Shown here: positions 21,794 through 30,202 of the stretch, one piece after another
Position numbering within the stretch: position 1 is the first letter of the stretch
Layout of the letters: every line of letters begins with the position of its first letter
Origin: an uncultured Caulobacter sp.
GTDB taxonomy: Bacteria > Pseudomonadota > Alphaproteobacteria > Caulobacterales > Caulobacteraceae
Direction: 5' to 3'
Length of the DNA stretch: 48,465 nt
Assembly: GCF_947036865.1 (NCBI RefSeq)
Contig: NZ_CAMQSF010000027.1
Coordinates: 1 to 48,465 of the forward strand
Translations under genes and position numbers: made by a program
Notes under the pieces: model-generated
What the model saw: the letters and a program-made list of their open reading frames with translations, nothing else
The model's database searches: none
Told to the model about the DNA's origin: nothing

Positions 21794-21800
21794 GATGTTC
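21786..21800 (+). promoter_or_regulatory. LexA (SOS) operator GTTC-N7-GTTC
   Basis: GTTCACAAGATGTTC is an exact match to the alphaproteobacterial LexA direct repeat GTTC-N7-GTTC. It overlaps the -35 element of the sidA-like gene. It also lies about 65 bp upstream of the divergent nucleoside hydrolase start, so an effect on that gene is possible but less direct. Confidence 0.85.
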
Positions 21801-21864
21801 TTTCGATGTCCGCCGCTCTTTTTTCGCCCGCCCGGCGCTCTTCCTGGCGCGGCGGCGATAAGCC

Positions 21865-22860
21865 ATGGCCAAGTCGCGCCGAACGGTGCAGATCGGCGGG
21901 ATGCGCCTGATCATCGACACCGACACCGCCGGAGACGACGTCTTCTCCCTGATGCTGGCCCTGACCCGCCCGGAGGTGACGGTCGAGGCGATCACTATCG
22001 CCCACGGCAATGTCGGCTTCGTCCAGCACGCCGAGAACGCCCTGGTCACCCTGGAGCGCTGCGGTCGAGGGGGCGCGGTTCCGGTCTATCTCGGCGCCCA
22101 GGCGCCCTTCACCCGCGCGCCGCTCGACGCGGCCTATGTCTTCGGCCGCGACGGCATGAGCGACAGCGGCTTCGCGCGAACGGCCCAACGCCCCGCCGAG
22201 GGGCACGCGGTGGACGAGCTGGTCCGCCGGATCATGGCCGCGCCCGGGGAGATCACGCTGATCGCTCAGGCGCCGCTGACCAACATCGCCCTTGCCTATC
22301 TGCGCGAACCCAGGATCGCCCAGGCCGTGAAGCGCCTGTGGATCATGGGCGGTACGGACAACGGCGTGGGGAACGTGACGCCGGCGGCCGAGTACAATTT
22401 CTATGTCGACCCCGAGGCCGCGAAGATCGTGGTCAACGCCGGGTTCAACCTCTCGATCGTCACCTGGACCCTCACCCTACAAGACGGACTGCTGGACATG
22501 GAGCAGTTGGCGGAACTGGAGGCGCTCGGCACCGAGCGGGCCCGGTTCTTCACGGACGTGAACCGGGCGTCGCTGGCTTTCGCGCGCGAGACCGAGGGCT
22601 TGAACGGCAGCCTGCACCCCGACGCCCTCACCTGCGCCCTCGCGCTGGACGAGCGGCTGATCCTGGCCGCCGAGGACTGCGTCGTCGATGTCGAGACGAT
22701 CGGCGAGCTGACGCGCGGCTATCTGTCCGTCTCGCACGCGATCCTGCCGGATATCGAGATCGCCGACCCCAGTCTGAAACGTCGACCACCCAACGCAAGG
22801 GTGATCAAAGAGATAGATCGCGACGGCTTCTTTCAAGCAATGAAAAGGGCGCTGGCTTAA
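21865..22860 (+). CDS. Nucleoside hydrolase (inosine-uridine preferring family)
   Basis: The 331-residue protein carries the calcium-binding signature of nucleoside hydrolases, here RLIIDTDTAGDDVFSLMLAL near residues 14-33 (family DTDxGxDD). It also has AITIAHGNVG, the FNFYVDPEAA-like EYNFYVDPEAAKIV, and the conserved HPDALT near residue 251. The family cleaves the N-glycosidic bond of ribonucleosides in salvage; which base is preferred is not visible. An in-frame ATG at 21901 is an alternative start. It is divergent from sidA and shares its 128-bp intergenic region. Its stop lies 34 nt before the next gene. Confidence 0.88.
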   Translation: MAKSRRTVQIGGMRLIIDTDTAGDDVFSLMLALTRPEVTVEAITIAHGNVGFVQHAENALVTLERCGRGGAVPVYLGAQAPFTRAPLDAAYVFGRDGMSDSGFARTAQRPAEGHAVDELVRRIMAAPGEITLIAQAPLTNIALAYLREPRIAQAVKRLWIMGGTDNGVGNVTPAAEYNFYVDPEAAKIVVNAGFNLSIVTWTLTLQDGLLDMEQLAELEALGTERARFFTDVNRASLAFARETEGLNGSLHPDALTCALALDERLILAAEDCVVDVETIGELTRGYLSVSHAILPDIEIADPSLKRRPPNARVIKEIDRDGFFQAMKRALA

Positions 22861-22894
22861 CGTTATCTCAGGCGCTCGGCGGCAGACTAGCGCC

Positions 22895-24133
22895 ATGAAA
22901 GGACTCGCCACATCTCTGCTGACGCTCACGCTAAGCTTGGCGCTAGGCGAAGCGGCGCGCGCGGAGGCTGATCTCTTTTCACGTGAGACGGTGTCCGGCG
23001 TCATTGATCTGCGCTTGGTGGGCGCCGACGGCGAAGCCTCCTGGGTCGACGGCCGCGTCGGCAAGGCCCGCTTCGGCGCCGGCCACCAGGGCCTGCGCCT
23101 GGGCGAGGCCGCGCTGGTCTGGAACCCGCGGTTTTCCGACACCCTCTCGGCCGTGGTGGTCGGCGAGAGCCAGGACGGGCAACGACATCTGATCGAGCTT
23201 GGCGAGGGCTATCTGGCCTATCGCTCGCGGCCTGGGTCGGCGGTGCGGATCTCCGGCCGCGCCGGGGTCTTCTATCCGCCGATCTCGCTGGAGCATGACG
23301 GCCTCGACTGGTCCGTCGCCGACACGCTCACGCCGTCGGCGATCAATAGCTGGGTGGCGGAGGAGACCAAGGTCGTCGGGGTCGAGGCCACGGTCCGGCG
23401 GACGCTCGGCGACCAGACCTTCACCCTGACCGCCGGCGGCTTCAAGCACGGCGACACCTCAGGCACCGAGCTGACCTTCCGCGGCTGGGCGTTGCACGAT
23501 CTGAAGTCGCCGGTGTTCGGCCGCTTCCCGCTGCCGCCGCTCAGCGCCAAGATGGCGACGCGGCAAGCGCCGTTCACCACACCGCTGGCCGAGATCGACG
23601 GGCATATAGGCTATTACGGCCGTCTGGCCTGGCAGCCTTCGTCACGGGTGACGATCGATCTGTTCGGCTACGACAATCGCGGCGACCGCACTAGCGTCGA
23701 CGCCCATCGCGAATGGTCTTGGCAGACACGGTTCTGGAACCTCGGCGCGCGACTGGACCTCGACGCGGTCGCCCTGAAAGCCCAGGCCATGACCGGCGAA
23801 ACCCTGATGGGCTACTCGAACGCCTTGGGGATTTGGGCCGACATGGGGTTCGAGGCGGCCTATGTCTCGGCAAGCAAGGCGGTCGGCCCGGGCTCGCTGA
23901 CCGCGCGCCTGGATCACTTCTCGACGACCGACCGCACCAACAAGGGCACGGACAACAACGCCGAGCACGGCTGGTCGCAGCTGGCCGCCTATCGCTGGGA
24001 CGTAATGCCGAACCGACAGGTCGTGTTCGAGGCGCTGCGCATCAGCAGCTTCCGGCGCGATCGCGCGCGGCTGGGGCTGGCGCCCCGGCAGACCCAGACG
24101 GTTCTGCAAGCGGCCTTCCGCCAGCAGTTCTAG
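22895..24133 (+). CDS. Exported putative outer-membrane beta-barrel protein of unknown function
   Basis: The 412-residue protein starts with a signal peptide (MKGLATSLLTLTLSLALGEA, cleavage near ARA-E). The rest is rich in alternating polar/hydrophobic strands with many Gly, Tyr and Trp residues. It ends AAFRQQF, a terminal phenylalanine typical of outer-membrane barrels recognised by BamA. I do not recognise a named family; porin-like or phosphate-selective-porin-like are guesses. Candidate substrates might be hinted at by the neighbouring nucleoside hydrolase (34 nt upstream, same strand), for example uptake of nucleosides, but that is inference. Its last 4 bases overlap the convergent lolD. 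Confidence 0.75.
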   Translation: MKGLATSLLTLTLSLALGEAARAEADLFSRETVSGVIDLRLVGADGEASWVDGRVGKARFGAGHQGLRLGEAALVWNPRFSDTLSAVVVGESQDGQRHLIELGEGYLAYRSRPGSAVRISGRAGVFYPPISLEHDGLDWSVADTLTPSAINSWVAEETKVVGVEATVRRTLGDQTFTLTAGGFKHGDTSGTELTFRGWALHDLKSPVFGRFPLPPLSAKMATRQAPFTTPLAEIDGHIGYYGRLAWQPSSRVTIDLFGYDNRGDRTSVDAHREWSWQTRFWNLGARLDLDAVALKAQAMTGETLMGYSNALGIWADMGFEAAYVSASKAVGPGSLTARLDHFSTTDRTNKGTDNNAEHGWSQLAAYRWDVMPNRQVVFEALRISSFRRDRARLGLAPRQTQTVLQAAFRQQF

Positions 24134-24816
24134 AAGCGCTGAGCCTCAAGGTGGCCGTTCTTCAAGGCCATCACGCGATCCATATAGCGCGCCAGCTCCA
24201 TGTTGTGCGTCGCGATCAAGGCCGCCACGCCCTGCTGGCGGGCGACCTCGTACAGCGCCTGGAACACCGCCGCCGACGTGGCCGGGTCGAGGTTCCCCGT
24301 CGGCTCGTCGGCCAGCAGCAGCTTGGGGCGATTGGCCAGGGCCCTGGCGATGGCCACCCGCTGCTGCTCGCCGCCGGACATCTGAGCGGGCTGGTGGTGA
24401 ACGCGGGCGCCGAGCCCCAGGCTCTCGAGCAGTTCGAGCGCCCTCGCCTCCGCGTCCTTGCGACGCTTGCCGGCGATGGTCAGCGGCATCGCGACGTTCT
24501 CCAGCGCGGTGAACTCGGGCAGCAGGTGGTGGAACTGATAGACGAAGCCCACCGTGCCCAGGCGAATGCGGGTTCGCGCCCGCTCCGAGAGCCGCGAGCA
24601 GTCGCGGCCCTCCAGGGCGACGAGGCCGGCGTCGGGATGCTCCAGGAGGCCCGCGGAGTGCAGCAGCGACGACTTGCCGGAGCCGGAGGGGCCGATCAAG
24701 CCGACCACTTCGCCGGGATAGACGTCGAGATCGACGCCGCGCAGCACGGGCAGGTCGCCGGCCTCGGTCTTGTAGACGCGCTCGACTCCGCGCAGGGCCA
24801 GGATGGGCTCACTCAT
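24130..24816 (-). CDS. lolD: Lipoprotein-releasing ABC transporter ATPase LolD
   Basis: LolD powers extraction of outer-membrane lipoproteins from the inner membrane. The 228-residue ATPase has the Walker A motif GPSGSGKSS near residue 42, the Q-loop VYQFHHLLPEF, the signature MSGGEQQR, the Walker B motif LLLADEPTGNLD and the H-loop THN. The spacing and the PEFTALENV sequence are typical of the MacB/LolD branch. It overlaps the permease gene by 8 nt and is the last gene of the long co-directional array. Confidence 0.93.
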   Translation of the reverse strand: MSEPILALRGVERVYKTEAGDLPVLRGVDLDVYPGEVVGLIGPSGSGKSSLLHSAGLLEHPDAGLVALEGRDCSRLSERARTRIRLGTVGFVYQFHHLLPEFTALENVAMPLTIAGKRRKDAEARALELLESLGLGARVHHQPAQMSGGEQQRVAIARALANRPKLLLADEPTGNLDPATSAAVFQALYEVARQQGVAALIATHNMELARYMDRVMALKNGHLEAQRF

Positions 24817-26089
24817 AACGCAGCGCCTCCACCGGATCGAGGCGGGAGGCGCGCAGCGCCGGCGGCAGCGTCGCCAGGATGCTCATCAGGGCCGAGATCG
24901 CGACGATGCCGCCCACCTCCGTCCAGTCGATCTTCGCCGGAATGTGCGAGAGCATGTAGACGTCGGCGTTGAACACCGAGGTCCCCGTCGCCCATTCCAC
25001 GAAATTCTGGATCGGGGTGATGTAGGTGCAGAAGAGCGCGCCCAGCGCCAGGCCGCAAAGCGTGCCGGCCACGCCGATCGAAGCGCCCGCCATGATGAAG
25101 ATCCGCAGCACCGCGCCCTGGCTTGCGCCCATGGTGCGCAGGATGGCGATGTCCTTGCCCTTGTTCTTCACCAGCATGACCAGGCTGGAAATGATGTTCA
25201 GCGTCGCGATGGCCACGATGCAGAACAGGATCAGCCGCATCACCTTCCGCTCGACCTGCAGCGCGGTGAAATAGCTGTGGTTCTTGTCGACCCAGTCGGT
25301 GACGAGGGCGCCGGGACCGCTGGCGACCTCGACATCGTGCTTGTACGCGGTGGCCTTGTCGGGATCGTCGACCTTGATCTCGACATAGTCGACCGAGGTG
25401 TCGCGACCGAAGAACAGCTGGGCCTGCTCCAGAGGCATATAGACGAAGGCCTCGTCGAACTGGCTCATGCCCACGCTGAAGATCCCGCCGACGATGTAGC
25501 TCTTCTCCTGGGTGCCGCTGCCGAAGGCCGTGGCCGAGCCCGAGGGCGAGATCAGGCTGATGGCGTCGCCGGGCTGGACGCCCAGGCTTTGGGCCATGCG
25601 ATCGCCGATCAGCACGATGTCGCCGCCATACTCGCCCTGGCCGAAGCCGGCCATCGAGCCCTTCTTGATGTTGTCGGCGATGATCCGGGTGCGCCGCAGG
25701 TCGGCCGTCGAGACGCCACGCACGATGGCCCCGGTCACCTGGGTCGGCCCGATCACCATGGCCTGGGCCTCGACCATCGGCGTCGCCTGGATCACCCCCG
25801 GCGCGGCCTTGATCCGGCGGATCACCGTCTCGCGATCCGGCCCGTTGATCAGCGGGGACTGGGCGTAGAGATGGCCGTTGAAGCCTAGGATCCGGCCGAG
25901 GAGCTCGGCCCGGAACCCGTTCATCACGCTCATCACGGTGATCAGGGCGAACACCGCCAGCATCACCGCGCAGAACGAGATGATCGCGATCAGCGCCACG
26001 CCGCCGTTCTTGCGCTTGGCGAACAGATACCGGCGAGCGACCGAGCGCTCCCAGCGACTGAAGGGACCGGCGGCGCGGGCGTCTGGCAT
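24809..26089 (-). CDS. lolC: Lipoprotein-releasing ABC transporter permease (LolC/LolE type)
   Basis: The 426-residue protein has the LolCE architecture. A cytoplasmic lead (FSRWERSVARRYLFAKRK) is followed by one helix near 28-50 and a periplasmic domain of about 220 residues. Three C-terminal FtsX-type helices follow, and the protein ends ASRLDPVEALRYE, the coupling motif common to this superfamily. With only one permease gene beside lolD, it may act as a homodimer, as in bacteria with a LolF-type protein; LolC is therefore a family label. The ATG at 26089 overlaps the proS stop by 1 nt. Confidence 0.88.
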   Translation of the reverse strand: MPDARAAGPFSRWERSVARRYLFAKRKNGGVALIAIISFCAVMLAVFALITVMSVMNGFRAELLGRILGFNGHLYAQSPLINGPDRETVIRRIKAAPGVIQATPMVEAQAMVIGPTQVTGAIVRGVSTADLRRTRIIADNIKKGSMAGFGQGEYGGDIVLIGDRMAQSLGVQPGDAISLISPSGSATAFGSGTQEKSYIVGGIFSVGMSQFDEAFVYMPLEQAQLFFGRDTSVDYVEIKVDDPDKATAYKHDVEVASGPGALVTDWVDKNHSYFTALQVERKVMRLILFCIVAIATLNIISSLVMLVKNKGKDIAILRTMGASQGAVLRIFIMAGASIGVAGTLCGLALGALFCTYITPIQNFVEWATGTSVFNADVYMLSHIPAKIDWTEVGGIVAISALMSILATLPPALRASRLDPVEALRYE

Positions 26090-27414
26090 CAGCGTCCTTG
26101 AGTGAGGTTGGCGATCACGGCGTCCAGCGAGGCCGTGTAGCGCTCGCCGGTCTTGCGGTTCTTGACCTCGACCACGCCCTCGGCCACGCCCTTGGGACCG
26201 ACGATCAGCTGCCAGGGCAGGCCGATCAGGTCCATGGTCGCGAACTTGGCGCCGCCCCGGGCGTCGGTGTCGTCGTAGAGCACGTCCTTGCCGGCGGCGG
26301 TCAGGGCCGCGTAGGCCTTGTCGCAGACCTCGTCGCAGCCGGCGTCGCCCTGGCGCATGTTGACGATGCCGACGTCGAACGGCGCGACGCTTTCCGGCCA
26401 GATGATGCCGCCCTCGTCATGGCTGGCCTCGATGATCGCGCCCAGCAGACGCGAGACGCCGACGCCATAGCTGCCCATCTGCACCGGGACCTGCTGGCCG
26501 TCGGGGCCTTGGACCGTGGCCTTCATCGGCTCGGAGTACTTCGTGCCGAACGAGAAGATGTGGCCGACCTCGATGCCGCGCGCCGACAGACGGTCGGCTT
26601 CCGGCAGGGCGTTGAAGGCCGCTTCGTCGTGCATTTCCTCGGTCGCGGCGTAGAGCGCCGTGCGCTGGTTCACCAGAGGCTGCAGGTCGCCGTTGATCCA
26701 GTCGAGGTCCGGACCGGGGGCCGGCATCTCGACCAGGTCCTTGTGGCAGAACACCGCGCTTTCGCCGGTCTCGGCCAGCACGATGAACTCGTGGGAGAGG
26801 TCGCCGCCGATCGGACCGGTGTCGGCGCGCATCGGCACGGCCTTCAAGCCCATCCGCGCGAACAGGTTCAGATAGGCCACGAACATACGGTTGTAGGACT
26901 TGCGCGCCCCATCGGCGTCGAGGTCGAAGCTGTAGGCGTCCTTCATGAAGAACTCGCGGCCGCGCATCACGCCAAAGCGCGGACGGCGCTCGTCGCGGAA
27001 CTTCCACTGGATGTTGTAGAGGTTCTTGGGCAGGTCCTTGTAGCTCTTGATCGAGGCGCGGAAGATGTCGGTGACGACTTCCTCGGCCGTCGGACCGAAC
27101 AGCAGCTCGCGCTTGTGCCGGTCGGTGATGCGCAGCATCTCGTCGCCGTAGTCGTCATAGCGGCCGCTCTCGCGCCACAGGTCGGCCAGCTGGATGGTCG
27201 GCATCAGCAGCTCGATGGCGCCGGCGCGATCCATTTCCTCGCGGACGATCTGCTCGATCTTGTTCAGCACGCGCAGGCCCAGCGGCAGCCAGGCGTAGAT
27301 GCCCGCCGCCTCCTGGCGGATCATGCCGGCGCGGAGCATCAGCTGGTGCGAAACGATCTGGGCGTCGGACGGCGCTTCCTTCAGCACCGGCAGGAAATAG
27401 CGCGACAAGCGCAT
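26089..27414 (-). CDS. proS: Prolyl-tRNA synthetase (short form without editing insert)
   Basis: ProS charges tRNA-Pro. The 441-residue class II enzyme starts [20 protein letters not shown] and shows motif 2 ([26 protein letters not shown], given here in part) near residue 140. Motif 3 is [13 protein letters not shown], and the anticodon-binding domain occupies the last 100 residues. The bacterial form (E. coli, 572 aa) carries an INS editing domain of about 180 residues between motifs 2 and 3; here it is absent. Alphaproteobacterial ProRS are known to lack it, with Ala-tRNA-Pro cleared by a separate ProXp-ala protein. The ATG at 27414 is chosen because the open frame upstream has no family similarity. 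Confidence 0.95.
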   Translation of the reverse strand: MRLSRYFLPVLKEAPSDAQIVSHQLMLRAGMIRQEAAGIYAWLPLGLRVLNKIEQIVREEMDRAGAIELLMPTIQLADLWRESGRYDDYGDEMLRITDRHKRELLFGPTAEEVVTDIFRASIKSYKDLPKNLYNIQWKFRDERRPRFGVMRGREFFMKDAYSFDLDADGARKSYNRMFVAYLNLFARMGLKAVPMRADTGPIGGDLSHEFIVLAETGESAVFCHKDLVEMPAPGPDLDWINGDLQPLVNQRTALYAATEEMHDEAAFNALPEADRLSARGIEVGHIFSFGTKYSEPMKATVQGPDGQQVPVQMGSYGVGVSRLLGAIIEASHDEGGIIWPESVAPFDVGIVNMRQGDAGCDEVCDKAYAALTAAGKDVLYDDTDARGGAKFATMDLIGLPWQLIVGPKGVAEGVVEVKNRKTGERYTASLDAVIANLTQGR

Positions 27415-27448
27415 CAGCTTGGAAACTCCGGGAATTCGAGAGGGGCTT

Positions 27449-27478
27449 GAGATACCCCCTCGGCCGTGAGCTTGGCAA
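27449..27478 (-). promoter_or_regulatory. Possible promoter of proS-lolC-lolD
   Basis: Minus-strand TTGCCA (27478-27473) and TATCTC (27454-27449) are 18 bp apart, just downstream of a terminator hairpin and about 40 nt before the proS start. The match is moderate. Confidence 0.35.
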
Positions 27479-27510
27479 CGCGCGAGGCTAAAGTAAGGCT
27501 CCGTGGCGGA

Positions 27511-27542
27511 AAAAGAGAGGCCGCGCGGATCGCCGCGCGGCC
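27511..27542 (-). terminator. Rho-independent terminator after the DUF1467 gene
   Basis: Perfect arms GGCCGCGCGG (27519-27528) and CCGCGCGGCC (27533-27542) enclose ATCG. On the minus strand the hairpin is followed by UCUCUUUUUCC. It would end transcripts coming from mce-DUF1467 about 190 nt beyond the stop and separate them from proS. Confidence 0.75.
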
Positions 27543-27669
27543 TGTCAGTCATCGTCGGGGAAGACGCCACAGAGCGAGACCGGCAAGGCCGATCTCCTGA
27601 AGCCACCTTAGCGCCCGAACATCTGTTGGGGCACGGGCGTGCGGCCCGCGCGCCAAAATCGAGGTGGTT

Positions 27670-27727
27670 CGCCCAAGCCTTGGGCGATCGAGGGCAAATC
27701 GCCCACGCCACGCCCAAGCCTTGGGCG
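27670..27727. repeat. Two identical 17-nt inverted repeats
   Basis: The sequence CGCCCAAGCCTTGGGCG occurs at 27670-27686 and again at 27711-27727, separated by 24 nt that include a further GCCCA. Each copy can form a 7-bp stem. They lie just past the DUF1467 stop, within the roughly 320-bp gap before proS, which otherwise holds only a terminator and a possible promoter. Confidence 0.75.
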
Positions 27728-27735
27728 CCCGCCGG

Positions 27736-27996
27736 TCAGGCCGCGGCCGGAAGATCCGGCAGAGTGACCAGATGGAACTGCACCACGGCGAAGAAGATCG
27801 CGAACACGATCGCCGAAACCCAGGTGGTCGTCAGGAACTTGCGCTTCAGGTCCGGATTGACCGGGGCCCCGGGATCCGCGCCCGGCGGCGGTGTGATCCC
27901 GGCCTCGTGGAAGCTGCGCGAGCCCAGCGGCAGCACGGCGAACAACACCGTCCACCAGATGGTGGCGTAGATCGCGAACCAGGTGATCGGGCTCAT
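27736..27996 (-). CDS. DUF1467-family small membrane protein
   Basis: The 86-residue protein has two hydrophobic helices (about 5-23 and 55-77) joined by a Pro/Gly-rich loop (ITPPPGADPGAPVNPDLKRK). This matches the DUF1467 family of alphaproteobacterial inner-membrane proteins of unknown function. Its ATG overlaps the mce stop by 1 nt (TGATG), so the two are probably translated together. Confidence 0.85.
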   Translation of the reverse strand: MSPITWFAIYATIWWTVLFAVLPLGSRSFHEAGITPPPGADPGAPVNPDLKRKFLTTTWVSAIVFAIFFAVVQFHLVTLPDLPAAA

Positions 27997-28415
27997 CAGT
28001 GATGCGCCTCCTTGGGCGTTTCCATGAGCTCGACCAGCAGGCCGCCCATGTCCTTGGGGTGAACGAAGATGATCAGCGTGCCATGGGCGCCGATGCGCGG
28101 CTCGCCCAGCACCGTCGCGCCCTTGGCGACCAGATCGTCGCGAGCTTCGTAGATGTTCTCGACCTCGAAGCAGATGTGGTGCTGGCCGCCCTTCGGATTC
28201 TTGGCCAGGAAGCCGTGGATCGGGGAATTTTCGCCATACGGCTCGATCAGTTCGATCTGGCTGTTGGGCAGGTTGACGAAACACACCCAAACCCCCTGCT
28301 CCGGCATCGCCCACTTCTCGGTCACCGAGGTGGCGCCGAGCAACTCGCGATACAGCTTCACAGAGTCGTCGATCGAAGGCGTCGCGACGCCCACATGGTT
28401 CAACTTGCCGATCAT
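27996..28415 (-). CDS. mce: Methylmalonyl-CoA epimerase
   Basis: The 139-residue VOC-fold metalloenzyme interconverts (S)- and (R)-methylmalonyl-CoA in propionyl-CoA breakdown. Metal ligands are visible: His in LNHVGVA (residue 7), Gln/His in QIELIEP and GGQHHICFEV, and Glu in GLLVELMET near the end. Length matches the family (about 135-150). The ATG at 28415 is preceded by GGGAG; the open frame further upstream is not part of the protein. Confidence 0.92.
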   Translation of the reverse strand: MIGKLNHVGVATPSIDDSVKLYRELLGATSVTEKWAMPEQGVWVCFVNLPNSQIELIEPYGENSPIHGFLAKNPKGGQHHICFEVENIYEARDDLVAKGATVLGEPRIGAHGTLIIFVHPKDMGGLLVELMETPKEAHH

Positions 28416-28485
28416 CGCCGAAACTCCCGCTGCTTTTCTGGTTGTTGGGTGATGGCCTAGCACCAGTGCTGCATTGCGGAAAGAT

Positions 28486-28516
28486 AGGGCGACCACGGCG
28501 TTTTCGCGGCCGCCCT
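28486..28516 (-). terminator. Likely terminator or attenuator after the RNase J gene
   Basis: On the minus strand a 12-bp stem including two G-U pairs (28516-28505 with 28497-28486) has a loop AAAACGC and is followed by AUCUUUCC. It lies 7 nt past the RNase J stop, in the 107-nt gap before mce. Confidence 0.5.
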
Positions 28517-28522
28517 ACCCGA

Positions 28523-30202
28523 TCAGAGCCTCAGCACCGTCGTCTCTACCACGGGCTTACGCTCCCAGATGCGGAACGCCGCCTTCTTCACGGCGCGGGA
28601 GATGGCGCTCTCGATGGTCTCGTCGAGCTCGCGGGCGTCGCCGTCCAGCTTCTTGTAGGCGCTCTCGGCCTCCTCGCAGAGGTCGTCCAGCGCGTCGTCG
28701 AGGCTGTACTCGTCGTCCCCGGTGAGACCGATGCCGCGCACCTGCGGGCCCGAGACGATCCTGTTGCGGCCGTCGAGCACGATCGAGACCGCCAGCATGC
28801 CATTGAACGCCGCGTGCCGCCGCTCGCGCAGGGCCTCGCCGTTCTCCGGCGTGACGACGCCGCCGTCGACATAGAGGCGGCCGGCCGGCACCTCGTCGAT
28901 GATCCCCGGCTGGCCAGGGGCCAGGCGCACCATGTCGCCGTTGCGCGGCGAGACGGCGTGCGGGACCTGCAGATCCTTGGCGAAGGCGGCGTGCTCGATC
29001 AGGTGGCGGCGCTCGCCGTGGGTCGGCACGGCGATGTGCGGACGCACCCAGGAATACATCTGGCGCAGCTCGTCGCGGCACGGGTGGCCCGAGACGTGGA
29101 TGCCTGGCGTGTCGCGCTCGGTGTGCAGGCGCACGCCGCGGTCGGCCAGCTTGTTCTGCAGATTGCGGATCGGGATCTCATTGCCCGGGATGACCCGCGA
29201 GGAGAAGATCACGTGGTCGCCCTGCCCCAGCTTGACGTGGGGATGACTGCCGTCGGCGATGCGCGACAGCGCCGCGCGGGCCTCGCCCTGGCTGCCGGTG
29301 CAGAGGAACAGCACCTCGTTCTCGGGCAGGTGCTTGGCCTGGTCGTCGTTGATGAAGGGCTCGATGCCCTGCAGCAGCCCCACCGACCGCGCGGCGGCGG
29401 CCATGCGGTGCATCGAGCGCCCGGCCAGGCACACCTTGCGCCCGCTGGCCTGGGCGGCGCGGATCACGGTGTCCATCCGCGCCACGTTCGAGGCGAAGCA
29501 GGCCACGGCGATCTTGCCCTTGAGGCTCTGGATCAGGTCGCCCAAGGCCTTGCGGACATCGGCCTCCGAACCCGCCTGGCCTTCCACGAAGACGTTGGTG
29601 CTGTCGCAGACCATGGCCAGAACGCCTTCGTCGCCAAGGCGGCGGATGGCGGCCTCGTCGGTCGGCGCGCCCAGCTGCGGCTCGGGATCGATCTTCCAAT
29701 CGCCGGTGTGCAGGATCGTGCCCAGCGGCGTCTTGATCGCCAGGCCGTTCGGCTCGGGGATCGAGTGCGTCAGGGTGATCAGCTCCAGCGAGAAGGGCCC
29801 GAGCTCGAACGTTCCGCCCAGCGGGATCTCGGTGATCGGCACCTCGTCCAGCAGGTCCGCGTCGCGCAGCTTCTCGCGCAGCAGGAAGGCGGTGAACGGC
29901 GTGGCGTAGACCGGCGCCTTCAGCCGCGGCCACAGCCAGTGCACGGCGCCCAGATGGTCCTCGTGCGCGTGGGTCAGGACGATGCCGACGATGTCGTCGG
30001 CATACGGCTCGATATAGGTGGGATCGGGCAGGATGATCTCGACGCCGGGCGTCGTCTGGTCGCCGAAGGTGACGCCCAGATCGACCACGATCCATTTGCG
30101 ATCGTGGGGCGGGCCGAAGCCATACAGGTTGAAGTTCATGCCGATCTCGTTCGACCCGCCCAGCGGCAGGAAGACGAGTTCGTCGTCTTTGGATTTTTTC
30201 AT
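28523..30202 (-). CDS. rnj: Ribonuclease J
   Basis: The 559-residue metallo-beta-lactamase/beta-CASP protein starts with DELVFLPLGGSNEIGMN. It has the zinc motif LTHAHEDHLGAVHWL (HxHxDH), HTGDWKIDP, CDSTNVF, the beta-CASP segment CFASNVARMD and LFLCTGSQGE. The late motif HVSGHPCRDEL precedes the C-terminal domain. RNase J acts as endonuclease and 5'-3' exonuclease in mRNA turnover and rRNA maturation; in alphaproteobacteria it coexists with RNase E. The ATG overlaps the coaX stop by 1 nt, and coaX, rnj and nuo genes run in one direction. Confidence 0.95.
   Translation of the reverse strand: MKKSKDDELVFLPLGGSNEIGMNFNLYGFGPPHDRKWIVVDLGVTFGDQTTPGVEIILPDPTYIEPYADDIVGIVLTHAHEDHLGAVHWLWPRLKAPVYATPFTAFLLREKLRDADLLDEVPITEIPLGGTFELGPFSLELITLTHSIPEPNGLAIKTPLGTILHTGDWKIDPEPQLGAPTDEAAIRRLGDEGVLAMVCDSTNVFVEGQAGSEADVRKALGDLIQSLKGKIAVACFASNVARMDTVIRAAQASGRKVCLAGRSMHRMAAAARSVGLLQGIEPFINDDQAKHLPENEVLFLCTGSQGEARAALSRIADGSHPHVKLGQGDHVIFSSRVIPGNEIPIRNLQNKLADRGVRLHTERDTPGIHVSGHPCRDELRQMYSWVRPHIAVPTHGERRHLIEHAAFAKDLQVPHAVSPRNGDMVRLAPGQPGIIDEVPAGRLYVDGGVVTPENGEALRERRHAAFNGMLAVSIVLDGRNRIVSGPQVRGIGLTGDDEYSLDDALDDLCEEAESAYKKLDGDARELDETIESAISRAVKKAAFRIWERKPVVETTVLRL

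Noticed and set aside
21669..22898. Long plus-strand frame over the nucleoside hydrolase
   Set aside because: It covers the same DNA in another frame, with Arg/Gly/Pro-rich low-complexity translation. The hydrolase frame has clear motifs.
27670..27727. CRISPR-like array
   Set aside because: There are only two short palindromic copies, with no further repeats, and no cas gene lies nearby.
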